From Leptospira noguchii serovar Panama str. CZ214 (lineage in GTDB: Bacteria; Spirochaetota; Leptospiria; Leptospirales; Leptospiraceae), in contig NZ_AKWY02000034.1 in NCBI RefSeq assembly GCF_000306255.2, forward strand, positions 620,001-684,000: a stretch of 64,000 bases of DNA. Direction: 5' to 3'. Positions 1-18,183 of the stretch are shown piece by piece. A program made the translations under genes and the position numbers. Below the pieces are notes generated by a model. It was not told the DNA's origin. It was given only the letters and a program-made list of their open reading frames with translations, and made no database searches. How positions within the stretch are numbered: the stretch's first letter is position 1; each line of letters starts with the position of its first letter.

Positions 1-2484
1 AACGAATGTATTATACGCACTAAATCCAATAGAAATGGGTTATCAGAAAAAGAAGTAAAAAAACGTCTTCTTCAATTTGGTGAAAATAAACTCTCTTCTA
101 AAAAAGAAACTACTGCAATTGGTTTATTTTTTTCTCAATTTAAAAGTCCGATCATTTTACTTCTGTTATTTGCTGCTGGGTTATCCGTAATTGTTCGAGA
201 TTCTGTAGACGCTATCATCATTTTAGGAATTGTTTTTTTAAGCGGTTTATTAGGTTTTTGGCAAGAAAAAGGAGCAATAAACGAAGTCCGCAAACTTCTT
301 GCGATGGTACAGATTCAAGTTTCTGTGATGCGTAATTCTTTCATTCTAGAGATTCCATCGGAAGAAGTAGTGCCTGGAGACATTTTAAAATTGAGTGCTG
401 GAGATATGATTCCAGCGGATTGTATTTTACTTGAATGTAAAGATTTATTTGTCAATGAAGCTACCCTTACCGGAGAAACCTTTCCCATAGAAAAATCCAC
501 AGAAACAATTTCCGAAAATTCTTCTCTTTCTCAGAGAACCAATTCTCTCTGGATGGGAACCCATGTCGTCAGTGGGGAAGCGATCGCACTTGTAATCAAA
601 ACTGGAAAAAAAACCGAATTTGGAAAAATTTCCGAAAGATTAAAATTACGTCCCATGGAAACTGAATTTGAAGCAGGAGTTCGTAAGTTCGGATTTTTTT
701 TACTTCACGTTACTCTTCTTTTAGTCATAACCATTTTTATAGCGAACGTATTTCTTCATAAACCAGTTTTAGAATCTTTTTTATTTTCTTTGGCTTTAGC
801 GGTTGGATTAACTCCTCAACTTCTTCCTGCAATTATCAGCATCAATCTTTCTCACGGCGCAAGAAAAATGGCAGAAAGAAAGGTAATTGTTAAACGACTT
901 GCAGCTATAGAAAATTTTGGCAACATGAATATTATTTGTTCTGATAAAACTGGAACCTTGACCGAAGGAACCGTAAAACTACAATCTTCTTTGGACATAT
1001 ACGGAAACGAGAGTCAAGAGGTTGCATTTAACGCCTTATTAAACGCTTCTTTTGAAACTGGATTTGTAAACGCTATCGATCAATCTATTCGAAAGGATTT
1101 AAACTTCAATCTTTCCGGTTTTGAAAAAAAAGACGAAATACCATACGACTTTCAACGAAAAAGGCTCAGTATTTTAGTCTCTCATTTAAACGGACATAGA
1201 ATCATAACCAAAGGAGCCCTTATAAACGTATTAGAAATTTGTAACTCGGCAAAATCTGAAGATGGATCTCAAATTGAAATCGAAAAAGTAAAAGACAAAA
1301 TCCTACAAAGATACGAGTCCCTGGGAGCCAAAGGATATAGAGTTTTAGGAATAGCAGTTAGAGAAATTGGAGAACAATCCAAAATAGACAAATTAGAAGA
1401 AAAGGATATGGTATTTTTAGGAATGTTATCTTTTTATGATCCTCCTAAAGCAAAAATCAAAGAAACAATTACAAATTTAAAAAATTTAGGCGTTACTCTC
1501 AAAGTAATTACAGGTGACAATCGTTTTGTGGCCATGAGTTTATGTTCTCAAATTGGATTAGAAAATCCGAATATTCTTTTTGGATATGAACTTGAAAAAA
1601 TCAGCAATGAAGCTTTGATCCATCAAGTTGATAAAGTAAACATATTTGCAGAAATAGAACCAAACGGGAAAGAAAGGATCATAATTGCTCTGAAAAAAGC
1701 AGGTAATGTAGTAGGTTATATTGGGGATGGAATCAATGATGTTTCCGCCCTACATTCTTCAGATGTTGGAATTTCTGTAGAAAAGGCAGTGGATGTTGCA
1801 AAAAACGCTGCCGATCTAGTTTTACTTGAAAAGGATCTAGACGTTCTTGTGGATGGAGTTAAAGAAGGTAGAAGTACATTTGCGAATACTCTAAAATACG
1901 TGTTTATGGCGACAAGTGCGAACTTCGGAAATATGTTTAGTATGGCAGGAGTTTCTATATTTCTTCCTTTTTTACCTCTTTTGCCTAAACAAATTTTACT
2001 CACTAATTTTTTGACCGACTTTCCAGAAATGACGATTGCAACCGATCGTGTAGACTCAGAAATGATTTCTTCGCCGAAACGTTGGGATATTTCCGCAATT
2101 CGTAAATTTATGGTAGTTTTTGGAATTGTAAGTTCATTTTTCGATTATCTTACATTCGGAGTTTTACAATGGTTTTTAAAAGTAAATCAAGATCAGTTTC
2201 GAACCGGCTGGTTTATAGAATCCATCGTCTCCGCTTCGTTGATCGTACTCGTAATTAGAACCAGAAATGTATTTTTTGTGAGTAAACCCAGTAGGTCTCT
2301 TTTTTTAACAACTCTTTGTGTGATTTGTTTTACCATATTTATTCCCTATACTCCTATTGCAGATTGGTTCGGCCTGGTTCCGCTTCCTCTTTCATTTTTG
2401 GGAATTTTGGTTGGGATTGTGCTTATCTATGGAATGGTTGCAGAAATAACAAAACGGATTTTTTATAAATTAGTCCAAATCTAA
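1..2484 (+). CDS. mgtA: P-type ATPase, Mg2+-transporting P3B (MgtA) type, 5' truncated
   Basis: The reading frame is open from base 1, so the start lies before the window; 827 codons are visible. Motifs in order are an actuator TGE (in TLTGETFPIEK), the phosphorylation site SDKTGTLTEG with its Asp codon at 943-945, a nucleotide-domain TGDN, and the hinge GDGINDVSAL. The stretch before the phosphorylation site (VKRLAAIENFGNM) and the C-terminal GWFIESIVSASLIVLVIRTR resemble MgtA/MgtB more than copper or calcium pumps. The family imports Mg2+ across the inner membrane by ATP hydrolysis. At least eight hydrophobic segments are visible. Substrate is inferred from family resemblance only. No partner gene is adjacent. 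Confidence 0.85.
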   Translation, partial: NECIIRTKSNRNGLSEKEVKKRLLQFGENKLSSKKETTAIGLFFSQFKSPIILLLLFAAGLSVIVRDSVDAIIILGIVFLSGLLGFWQEKGAINEVRKLLAMVQIQVSVMRNSFILEIPSEEVVPGDILKLSAGDMIPADCILLECKDLFVNEATLTGETFPIEKSTETISENSSLSQRTNSLWMGTHVVSGEAIALVIKTGKKTEFGKISERLKLRPMETEFEAGVRKFGFFLLHVTLLLVITIFIANVFLHKPVLESFLFSLALAVGLTPQLLPAIISINLSHGARKMAERKVIVKRLAAIENFGNMNIICSDKTGTLTEGTVKLQSSLDIYGNESQEVAFNALLNASFETGFVNAIDQSIRKDLNFNLSGFEKKDEIPYDFQRKRLSILVSHLNGHRIITKGALINVLEICNSAKSEDGSQIEIEKVKDKILQRYESLGAKGYRVLGIAVREIGEQSKIDKLEEKDMVFLGMLSFYDPPKAKIKETITNLKNLGVTLKVITGDNRFVAMSLCSQIGLENPNILFGYELEKISNEALIHQVDKVNIFAEIEPNGKERIIIALKKAGNVVGYIGDGINDVSALHSSDVGISVEKAVDVAKNAADLVLLEKDLDVLVDGVKEGRSTFANTLKYVFMATSANFGNMFSMAGVSIFLPFLPLLPKQILLTNFLTDFPEMTIATDRVDSEMISSPKRWDISAIRKFMVVFGIVSSFFDYLTFGVLQWFLKVNQDQFRTGWFIESIVSASLIVLVIRTRNVFFVSKPSRSLFLTTLCVICFTIFIPYTPIADWFGLVPLPLSFLGILVGIVLIYGMVAEITKRIFYKLVQI

Positions 2485-3049
2485 TGCCGTATTTATTAAA
2501 TACGTTCGTTTTTTAGAATATTCTAAAAATATAGAAATAACTTCTGTTTTTTCGGATTCGTCTACTATTTTGTCCCTATTTAAAAATATAGAAATTCACA
2601 ATTTTATGAATAACTTGAAATTATAAAATTAGGATAAACCTTAGAGTTAGTTGATTGAATAACGTAAGATTTAATCTTTTAAAAAAGTATACTAGTATAC
2701 TGTAAAAATTATTTATTTTTGTCTACTCCAAGAAGTCACGTAAAACACCTCATTCTATCTCAAAACGCTTCGGTCTTTTAATAAGAGTAGACAAAATCTT
2801 GGATTTTTGACGATAAATTCCTTCTAAAAAGCACATCTAACTGAATAAATAGAGATTCATTTTTTATTTTAGAAAAATCGATTTCTTTTTAAATAATTAT
2901 GTTACACTTTTTTATTAAAACGAATCTAGCTATAAATTTCGTAAAAAGAATTTGAAATTCTATTTATATTCTGTTACTTTTATGTCTTGCAACTTGAAAT
3001 CAAAGTAAACAATATCTTTGACACGATTTCAAAGCATAATTAGAAATTT
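2485..3049. other. AT-rich intergenic region with palindromes
   Basis: No convincing gene in 565 bases. It holds a 20-bp perfect palindrome at 2510-2529 just after the ATPase stop (possible weak terminator), a 16-bp palindrome made of two copies of AGTATACT at 2686-2701, and a 12-bp inverted repeat (TTTTGTCTACTC at 2717-2728 against GAGTAGACAAAA at 2785-2796). These may be control sites for the kinase genes that follow. Confidence 0.4.
2686..2796. promoter_or_regulatory. Palindrome plus inverted repeat upstream of sensor kinase
   Basis: AGTATACT occurs twice in tandem (2686-2701), giving a perfect 16-bp palindrome. It is followed by 12-bp arms in inverted orientation at 2717-2728 and 2785-2796, separated by 56 bases. 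Such symmetric sites fit dimeric regulator binding or a cruciform; no binding protein can be named. Confidence 0.25.
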
Positions 3050-3550
3050 ATGATAAATTCAATCGATTTAAAACACAATGAATACCGGCTCATTTTCGAG
3101 TCTCTTCCTGGGCTTTACCTCATTCTCTTTCCAGATCTTAGGATCGCCGCGGTAAGCGACTCGTATTTAAAAGCCACCAATACAAAACGGGACGAAATTT
3201 TAGGCAGAGGAATTTTCGAAGTTTTCCCTGACAATCCTTCGGACCCAAATGCGGATGGTGTGGGCAATTTATATGCCTCTCTTGCATTCGTTTTAAAAGA
3301 AAAAATTCCGAATACAATGGCTGTTCAAAAATACGACGTTAGGCGACCAGAATCAGAAGAATTTGAAGAAAAATATTGGAGCCCTATGAATTCACCGATT
3401 CTAAACGAAAAAAGAGAAGTCATATACATCGTCCATAGAGCAGAAGAAGTCACAGAGTTTGTTCAGCTTAAAAACAAAGGAAAAGAACAAAACAAAATTA
3501 CAGAAGAACTTAAAAATCTAACCGTATCTATGGAAACCGAAATTTATTAA
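3050..3550 (+). CDS. PAS sensor fragment of a hybrid histidine kinase, ended by in-frame TAA
   Basis: These 166 residues form a PAS-like sensor domain (about residues 10-120) and the beginning of a coiled-coil linker. The TAA at 3548-3550 is in the same frame as the downstream kinase reading frame: codons after it continue the coiled coil without a break into the H-box at 3689. The natural gene therefore appears to be 3050-5542 (about 830 codons), interrupted by a nonsense codon at codon 167. As it stands, a free PAS fragment would be made, uncoupled from its kinase. Alternatives are a base-call error or readthrough. Confidence 0.75.
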   Translation: MINSIDLKHNEYRLIFESLPGLYLILFPDLRIAAVSDSYLKATNTKRDEILGRGIFEVFPDNPSDPNADGVGNLYASLAFVLKEKIPNTMAVQKYDVRRPESEEFEEKYWSPMNSPILNEKREVIYIVHRAEEVTEFVQLKNKGKEQNKITEELKNLTVSMETEIY

Positions 3551-3688
3551 AGGGCTCAAGAGATTCAAAAAAGCAACAAAGAACTTCTCAGACTCAACGA
3601 AGAATTAACTGAAAGGGAAAGGGAAATCCAAGAAGTATATCAACGTTTATTCAACATAGATCAATTAAAATCACAGTTCTTTGCAAAC

Positions 3689-5542
3689 GTGAGCCATGAA
3701 CTCAGAACACCTTTAACATTGATACTTGGTCCAACTAGAACATTACTCAAGGATCAAGGAATCAATTCTACACAAAGAGCATTTTTGGAAACGATAGAAA
3801 GAAATTCTTACACTTTGTTGAAACACGTAAACGACCTTTTAGATCTTTCCAAACTAGAAGCCGGAAAAATGACATTAAAATATTCGAATGCAAATCTTTC
3901 CGAAGTCATTCGATATATTGCGTCCCATTTCGATTCCATAGCAAAAGAAAGAAATATAGATTTTGTTTTGACGATTCCCGAAAATTTTCCGATTCAAATA
4001 GACATTTCTAAAGTAGAACGTATCATTTTGAATCTTATATCAAACGCTTTTAAATTTGTTCCAGATTCAGGCAAGATCCATTGTGCGTTAAAAACGGAAG
4101 GTGCGATGGCTTCTATTTATGTAGCAGACAACGGCCCCGGAATTCCAATACATTTAAGAGATCAGATCTTCGAAAAATTCAGACAGGTAGAAGAGGGAGA
4201 TTCCCGTTCATTCGGAGGAACCGGACTCGGGCTTGCCATTGTAAAAGAGTTCGTAGATCTACATTTGGGTTCTGTCGGAGTTTTTGATTCTCTTTTAGGA
4301 GGAGCCCTTTTTAAAGTGCAAATTCCAATTTATGCATCTATTCATATAGAAGAGACAGAACAATCGGCCGAAACGGAAGAATTTCTTCCCGCTTTAACGA
4401 GTAGTATCAACGAATTAAAAAAGAATACAGTCGAGACAAAAGAATTATCCAATTCTTACAATCGTTCTAAGGTTCTAATCGTAGAAGATAACGTAGAAAT
4501 GCGGAAATATATTTTTAACACGTTATGCGATGATTTCAATCTTTCTGTGGCGGTGGATGGAAAACAAGGTTTGGAAAAGGCGATTCTTGAAAAACCGGAT
4601 ATTATCGTCACAGATATTATGATGCCTGTGATGAGTGGGGATCAGATGTTAAAAGAAATCAAAAAAATTCCGGAACTTTCAAACACCTATATACTTTTTT
4701 TAAGCGCGAAGTCGGATCAGAACTTCAGAATCAAACTACTTCAGGAAGGAGCTCATGATTATTTAATTAAACCTTTTACTCCCGAAGAATTGAACGTAAA
4801 AGTTCATAATTTTTCCATTCTGAAAAAAGCGATCGAAACCTTGGAAAACGCAAATGCAGATATGGAATCTTTCAGCTATTCAGTATCACACGATCTTAGA
4901 GCTCCTATATTAGGAATCGAAGGTTTTCTCCAAATCGTTTTAGAAGATTTTTCTGAAAAGATGGATTCGGAACCTCTGAGATTACTTAAGATTGTACATA
5001 AAAACGTAATCTATATGAATCATCTTATCCAAGATCTTTTGAATTTTCATAAGGTTTCAAAAATAGATCTGCCAAGTAGAGTTGTAGAGATGAACAAAAT
5101 GGTACAAGAAGTAATTACAACTGTTCTTCAAAATTATCCTAAAAAAAATTATTCGTTTCAAGTGGACAAATTGCCAAACGCACTTGCAAACGGAGCCGCT
5201 CTCAAACAGGTATGGATGAACTTGATTTCAAATGCAGTCAAATATTCTTCTACGAAAGAAGTTCCATTTATCAAGATCGGCTGCGAAGAAACAAACGGAT
5301 TTAACAACTATTTCATAGAAGATAACGGTGTTGGTTTTAATAAGGCTTATTCAAATAAATTGTTCAAAGTATTTCAAAGACTTCACACACAAGAAGAATT
5401 TGAAGGAACCGGAGTAGGTTTAGCGATCGTAGCTAGAATTGTACAGCGTCATGGAGGCCAAGTATTTGCAGAAGGGGAAGTAAACAAAGGCTCTAAATTT
5501 TCATTCACTCTTCCTAAACTTTCAAGAAACGAAAAGGTTTAA
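3689..5542 (+). CDS. Hybrid sensor histidine kinase with receiver and second kinase module
   Basis: Domains in order: HisKA H-box (NVSHELRTPL, phospho-His codon 3695-3697), HATPase_c with N box (NLISNAFKF), DNGPGIP and GGTGLGLAIV to about residue 215, a REC domain at about 260-380 (acceptor D309 in VTDIMMP, K in IKPF), then a second phytochrome-type HisKA (SVSHDLRAP, H401) and HATPase (DNGVGF, GTGVGLAIV). Two kinase modules around one receiver is an uncommon order. The start shown is a GTG inside the H-box and is probably not natural: the frame is open back to 3551, directly after the TAA that separates it from the PAS part. It lies 24 bases before the next receiver-kinase, so the two are likely cotranscribed and may form one phosphorelay. 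Confidence 0.85.
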   Translation: MSHELRTPLTLILGPTRTLLKDQGINSTQRAFLETIERNSYTLLKHVNDLLDLSKLEAGKMTLKYSNANLSEVIRYIASHFDSIAKERNIDFVLTIPENFPIQIDISKVERIILNLISNAFKFVPDSGKIHCALKTEGAMASIYVADNGPGIPIHLRDQIFEKFRQVEEGDSRSFGGTGLGLAIVKEFVDLHLGSVGVFDSLLGGALFKVQIPIYASIHIEETEQSAETEEFLPALTSSINELKKNTVETKELSNSYNRSKVLIVEDNVEMRKYIFNTLCDDFNLSVAVDGKQGLEKAILEKPDIIVTDIMMPVMSGDQMLKEIKKIPELSNTYILFLSAKSDQNFRIKLLQEGAHDYLIKPFTPEELNVKVHNFSILKKAIETLENANADMESFSYSVSHDLRAPILGIEGFLQIVLEDFSEKMDSEPLRLLKIVHKNVIYMNHLIQDLLNFHKVSKIDLPSRVVEMNKMVQEVITTVLQNYPKKNYSFQVDKLPNALANGAALKQVWMNLISNAVKYSSTKEVPFIKIGCEETNGFNNYFIEDNGVGFNKAYSNKLFKVFQRLHTQEEFEGTGVGLAIVARIVQRHGGQVFAEGEVNKGSKFSFTLPKLSRNEKV

Positions 5543-5566
5543 AAAAGCGTCATAAAAATATAGAAA

Positions 5567-6728
<1,162 letters not shown>

Positions 6729-6730
<2 letters not shown>

Positions 6731-6829
6731 AGTTGTTGAAAAATCCCATAGTGGCAATTAACAAAACTGCTTCAGTTGACCGTTTCTATAAAACAGAAAC
6801 AGATGGAGAATGAATTTTCCAACAACTTT
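6729..6829. repeat. Dispersed ~100-bp repeat with terminal inverted repeats, copy 1
   Basis: Begins AGAGTTGTTGAAAAAT and ends with a near inverse copy (AATTTTCCAACAACTTT). A second copy of the same length and internal sequence lies at 27247-27346. The interior shares a segment close to AAACTGCTT...CCGTTTC...AAACAGAAAC. The size and inverted ends suggest a miniature (MITE-like) element or a large transcribed hairpin. Here it starts inside the stop codon of the receiver-kinase gene. Confidence 0.65.
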
Positions 6830-6959
6830 AATGATTATTGCCTCACTCAAAAAATGATGACATTTTTATAAATTAATTATATTTGCAAATAATAGAATGT
6901 TAAAGAAAACATTCCCGAACAATTTCATATAACGTATCAAGAATGTTTTTCATTTCAGA

Positions 6960-7988
<1,029 letters not shown>

Positions 7989-8148
7989 AGATTCCTCTAA
8001 GAAAATGATTTCAACAGAGTTTTTTTGTGAGCCTGCGAATTCAAGCGAAAAGATTCTGTAAAAAAGTCCAAAAATGAAAACTCAAAAGAATCTTACGATT
8101 TTTTAGAAGATTCTTATCCGATATTTGTAAGGAAGAAAGGAGTTAAGG

Positions 8149-8592
8149 ATGGAATCCTCAATCAAACCGATCACACACAAGTATAAAATTACGGAAGATC
8201 CATTTGAGGAATTTTCAGATCAAATCATTAGAGATATTCGAAATTCTTTGAGTAACGAAATTGTAATCACTCATTTTTATTTTCAGGATTTATATTCTTA
8301 TTTTAAACTTCTAGGAGAACAAAAATCCGGCGAAATCATGAAAGAGCTTAAACTCATCATACAAGCTCATCTTCGTCCATATGATAAACTATACGTAGTC
8401 AATTCTAGATCGATGCTTACCTTGTCTCCGGATTGTAAAATTGAAGTTGTACAAGGAAGATTTAATGAAGTAGTATTTCAAGTAAACCATCTCATTGTAG
8501 ATTATGAAATTCAATTTATGGAATTGGATTCTCCGATCGATTCAATCGAACCAATTTGGAAACAATTGCTCGTTTCTTTCAAAAGTACCTGA
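8149..8592 (+). CDS. Hypothetical protein, possibly a degenerate GGDEF-like fold
   Basis: 147 residues, no signal peptide or membrane segment. The ATG follows AAGGAAGAAAGGAG, a strong ribosome site. The middle part (LRPYDKLYVVNSRSMLTLS) sits where a GGDEF domain has R-x-x-D followed by the R-x-GGDEF loop, and the flanking helix-strand order looks alike, but the GGDEF signature is absent. If related, it would lack diguanylate cyclase activity. I do not recognise a named family. Divergent from fbp. Confidence 0.7.
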   Translation: MESSIKPITHKYKITEDPFEEFSDQIIRDIRNSLSNEIVITHFYFQDLYSYFKLLGEQKSGEIMKELKLIIQAHLRPYDKLYVVNSRSMLTLSPDCKIEVVQGRFNEVVFQVNHLIVDYEIQFMELDSPIDSIEPIWKQLLVSFKST

Positions 8593-8969
8593 CATTTGTT
8601 AAACGAATTAGAATCGATATTTTAGCATCTAATTGTTTTCTTTGAGAAACTTAATCTTTTAGTAAAGTTGTAAAACCATCTAAATTCTTGAAAAGAAGAG
8701 GTATAATAGAACCATTTAATATTTTGCATTTAAACGGTTTTTGCGATAGAGATTTGTCTTACTATAATTCTAAGTAAAATAGTGTGTGGAAATTACTACG
8801 AAAATGAAAGTATGCAAAATATATAGATCTTAATTTTTGAATACTATTCTTAAGATAATAAAAGTAGTGTGAATTTTGAGGTAAATAAACCGCACAGAAA
8901 AATAATCTTTTATAAAAAATTCTTCAGAGAATGAACATTTGTACCGTAAATTTTCACGAGGAAATCAGA
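8593..8969. other. Intergenic region, no clear gene
   Basis: About 380 AT-rich bases with no open frame of note and no hairpin with a T-run. It must contain the promoter of the 70-residue gene that follows. An extended reading of that gene from 8931 is possible but lacks a ribosome site. Confidence 0.4.
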
Positions 8970-9182
8970 ATGGATCAAACGGAAAAATTCAAAAAAACCC
9001 TGGCTCGGTACATTGATTACAGAGGAATCGACATCGTACTTCATCTTAAAAATGGAACTGTAATCGAACTAGATAAAAACAGAAGATTGAACGGAGATGT
9101 AGTCATTAAAAATGGAAAATCGGGAATTGTGGCAGAAATTGAAATTTCGGAGATTCAAAAAGCGGAATTTTTTGCTGCCTAA
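8970..9182 (+). CDS. Small conserved-looking protein of 70 residues
   Basis: ATG at 8970 is preferred over an in-frame ATG at 8931 because CGAGGAAA stands seven bases upstream. The product is predicted cytoplasmic, alternating beta strands (DIVLHLKNGTVIELD, VVIKNGKSGIVAEIEI) like a small beta barrel. No family recognised. It immediately precedes the rpsU promoter and is read in the same direction. Confidence 0.65.
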   Translation: MDQTEKFKKTLARYIDYRGIDIVLHLKNGTVIELDKNRRLNGDVVIKNGKSGIVAEIEISEIQKAEFFAA

Positions 9183-9212
9183 ATGTCTTTTTGAGATTTT
9201 GTCGTAAAACCC

Positions 9213-9243
9213 TTGACAGAATCCTCCCTTTTTCTGGTATCGT
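9213..9243 (+). promoter_or_regulatory. Sigma-70 promoter for the rpsU-yqeY-dnaG-rpoD operon
   Basis: A perfect -35 TTGACA (9213-9218) is followed by TGGTATCGT, an extended -10 (TATCGT at 9238-9243). The 19-base spacer is long, compensated by the TG element. It lies about 115 bases before rpsU, leaving a leader with a stable hairpin. Confidence 0.5.
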
Positions 9244-9302
9244 GTATCTTGTCTATTTATTTCTACATAAGAAATTGGATAGTTATTTTTTCACGTATTT
9301 TG

Positions 9303-9324
9303 TCTCCAAGTGCTCACTTGGAGA
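9303..9324 (+). promoter_or_regulatory. Stem-loop in the rpsU leader
   Basis: Perfect 10-bp arms around a two-base centre (TCTCCAAGTG / CACTTGGAGA). It ends 33 bases before the rpsU ATG. A leader hairpin before a ribosomal protein gene could be an autoregulatory or stability element; no T-run follows, so it is not a plain terminator. Confidence 0.45.
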
Positions 9325-9357
9325 ATTGCAACTAAAACAAAGGAACCTAAAAATCGA

Positions 9358-9567
<210 letters not shown>

Positions 9568-9622
9568 TTTTTGACTTCATCAAACTTGGAATCGATTGAT
9601 TCCGCTCGAATCTAAAAAACCT

Positions 9623-10069
<447 letters not shown>

Positions 10070-10087
10070 GTACTAAGTGAGCCCCCG

Positions 10088-11884
<1,797 letters not shown>

Positions 11885-11900
11885 ATTTAGAGGGGTTCGA

Positions 11901-13658
<1,758 letters not shown>

Positions 13659-13660
13659 TT

Positions 13661-13678
13661 TTGTCGGAACTCCTACAA
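13661..13678. repeat. REP-like quasi-palindrome TTGTCGGAACTCCTACAA
   Basis: An 18-bp imperfect palindrome two bases after the rpoD stop. Related sequences in this window are at 15073-15090 (TTGTCGGAGTTCCGACCA), 15220-15233 (half), about 26990-27006 and 27071-27087. The shared core is GGAACTCC or GGAGTTCC with TTGT/ACAA ends. Could act as a transcription end or stability hairpin. Confidence 0.5.
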
Positions 13679-13761
13679 CGGACATTAACATCATTTTTAT
13701 ATACTTTGCCAATTTCTACGGTTGTTCCTAACGAAAAATTTAAATATAGGATCAGGTAACT

Positions 13762-14103
13762 ATGTGGCAATTTCTAACTAAATTTGGTTTTATCCCTTTT
13801 TTCTTTTTTGAATTTATAGGATTTTTCAGTTTGGGAACGATGGGACTTGGATTGTACTATTTGGTATTTCCGATTTCACAATCTTTGTTTCCACACCCAG
13901 ATTCCTTACACGGAGATAACGTCTGGCTTGTAGCAATGTATGCAAGCTTGTTATGGCCTTTGGGTTTTATTTTTGGTGCAATTCTATTTCATTCTCTTAA
14001 AAAAAGAGGATGGTCGAAGGGAATATTATATTTTTTGTATATTCCTATGTTTTGGTTCTGGACAGCGCTTCTGTGGCTTTTCTTAATTAAAAGCTATTTT
14101 TAA
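13762..14103 (+). CDS. Small integral membrane protein, three helices
   Basis: 113 residues with three strongly hydrophobic segments (about 8-33, 52-75 and 86-110), rich in Phe and Trp. ATG follows ATAGGATCAGGTAAC. No known domain recognised. Inner-membrane location is inferred. It is separated from rpoD by about 100 bases that hold a REP-like palindrome, so probably has its own promoter. Confidence 0.7.
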   Translation: MWQFLTKFGFIPFFFFEFIGFFSLGTMGLGLYYLVFPISQSLFPHPDSLHGDNVWLVAMYASLLWPLGFIFGAILFHSLKKRGWSKGILYFLYIPMFWFWTALLWLFLIKSYF

Positions 14104-14132
14104 CGAGTTAGGAATCGATATTAAATTTCGCA

Positions 14133-15035
14133 ATGACTCGGTATCAAATTGAATGGTTTTATCTACAAGAATTACCCGCTTCCAAGGAATCTCTAGACCC
14201 TGGGAAAGAGGCGCATTGTTCTTTCTTACTGCGTTTTCCAGACATTCCACAAGGGAAGGGACATTGTACTTTTTTCGCAATAAATCTTATTTCAGAAGAA
14301 GGTGCAATTCGACTTGGTATTCCCTTAGAAGGAAAACGAGGTTATTGGGTAGTAAACTCTATTTCACAAGATGATTTTAAGAAAATCGTCGAACAACGTA
14401 TCGCCGAAGCTTTTAACAAAGGGGATCGATCGAAAGCGTTGCAAGACCTCAACCACTTCTTTATCGATACGACTCCTGATTTTCGCGATGAGTTTCGAAA
14501 AGACTTAATTCCTGTTGAAGTGTTGCGTATTCTAATCGATTTCGCATTTGAAAACGTAGTTCGCGGGAACGGCGTAACGCTTCACGAGGCGGTGGCAGAA
14601 GACGATTATCTGAGCAAAGAAGAATGCCTTGCGGCTCGAAAAAAAGATCCTGACGTTCACTGGCGCGATGTGCCAACGGAGCATCTTGCAAATCATCCTG
14701 AATTCCTAACTTACCTCGATTCCGAAGGTCTTCGTTATTATTTACCCGCAGTTATGATGTTTGCTCTCAATTTCAATGATTACAAAAACATGAGCGACAC
14801 TCCTCAGCGCGCTTATTGGATCCTCCTACCGTCTGTGGCTCCTCGCGATGTCGGCAAAGGTTACGGTGAAACGTTCGATGTTGCTGCTTATGCAAAGGAT
14901 CTCAACTTGACACAAAACCAAATCCTTGTTTGTTATCGATTTGTATGTTATATGGCTATTGAAGCGGACGAGGGTGTAGATGAAGATCAATATCCGGCGA
15001 TGTGCAAGTGGCGGACCTTAGCGGGTTTGCATTGA
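14133..15035 (+). CDS. Hypothetical protein, 300 residues
   Basis: Long open frame, no signal peptide or membrane helix. The C-terminal half contains a segment with YYLPAVMMFALNF and ends ADEGVDEDQYPAM. It resembles immunity- or SMI1-like hypothetical proteins only vaguely, so I leave it unassigned. Base composition from 14.5 to 15.0 kb is richer in GC (CGCG steps) than the neighbouring housekeeping genes, which could mean later acquisition. No good Shine-Dalgarno precedes the ATG. A G-rich hairpin (CCACCC/GGGTGG, 15170-15188) and a REP-like palindrome follow. Confidence 0.65.
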   Translation: MTRYQIEWFYLQELPASKESLDPGKEAHCSFLLRFPDIPQGKGHCTFFAINLISEEGAIRLGIPLEGKRGYWVVNSISQDDFKKIVEQRIAEAFNKGDRSKALQDLNHFFIDTTPDFRDEFRKDLIPVEVLRILIDFAFENVVRGNGVTLHEAVAEDDYLSKEECLAARKKDPDVHWRDVPTEHLANHPEFLTYLDSEGLRYYLPAVMMFALNFNDYKNMSDTPQRAYWILLPSVAPRDVGKGYGETFDVAAYAKDLNLTQNQILVCYRFVCYMAIEADEGVDEDQYPAMCKWRTLAGLH

Positions 15036-15072
15036 ACTTAAAAAAAAGATTGATTGCGGTTTTATTAAAAAG

Positions 15073-15090
15073 TTGTCGGAGTTCCGACCA
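15073..15090. repeat. REP-like quasi-palindrome, second copy
   Basis: TTGTCGGAGTTCCGACCA forms a GTCGGA/TCCGAC stem after the hypothetical gene. It is the inverse-orientation relative of the copy at 13661-13678, so the two bracket the pair of uncharacterised genes at 13762-15035. A half copy (ATGTTCCGACAAA) lies near 15220. Confidence 0.45.
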
Positions 15091-15235
15091 AAAGACGCGT
15101 GCAAATTCTTCTTGCGAGAATTAGAATTTTCTGATATAGGAGAATTTGCCGGAATTTTTTCCCACCACCTCCACCCAAACGCGGGTGGGGCTCATTTTAG
15201 TTTCACAAAAAATCCATCGATGTTCCGACAAATTC

Positions 15236-16871
<1,636 letters not shown>

Positions 16872-16920
16872 TCCCTACAAATTTGCATTAAGTTTCACAA
16901 TTCAATCCAGATTTTCTTTC

Positions 16921-18138
<1,218 letters not shown>

Positions 18139-18183
18139 AAATGATTTGAAGAATTCAAAATTCCTTCTTTCAATCAAATCTTT

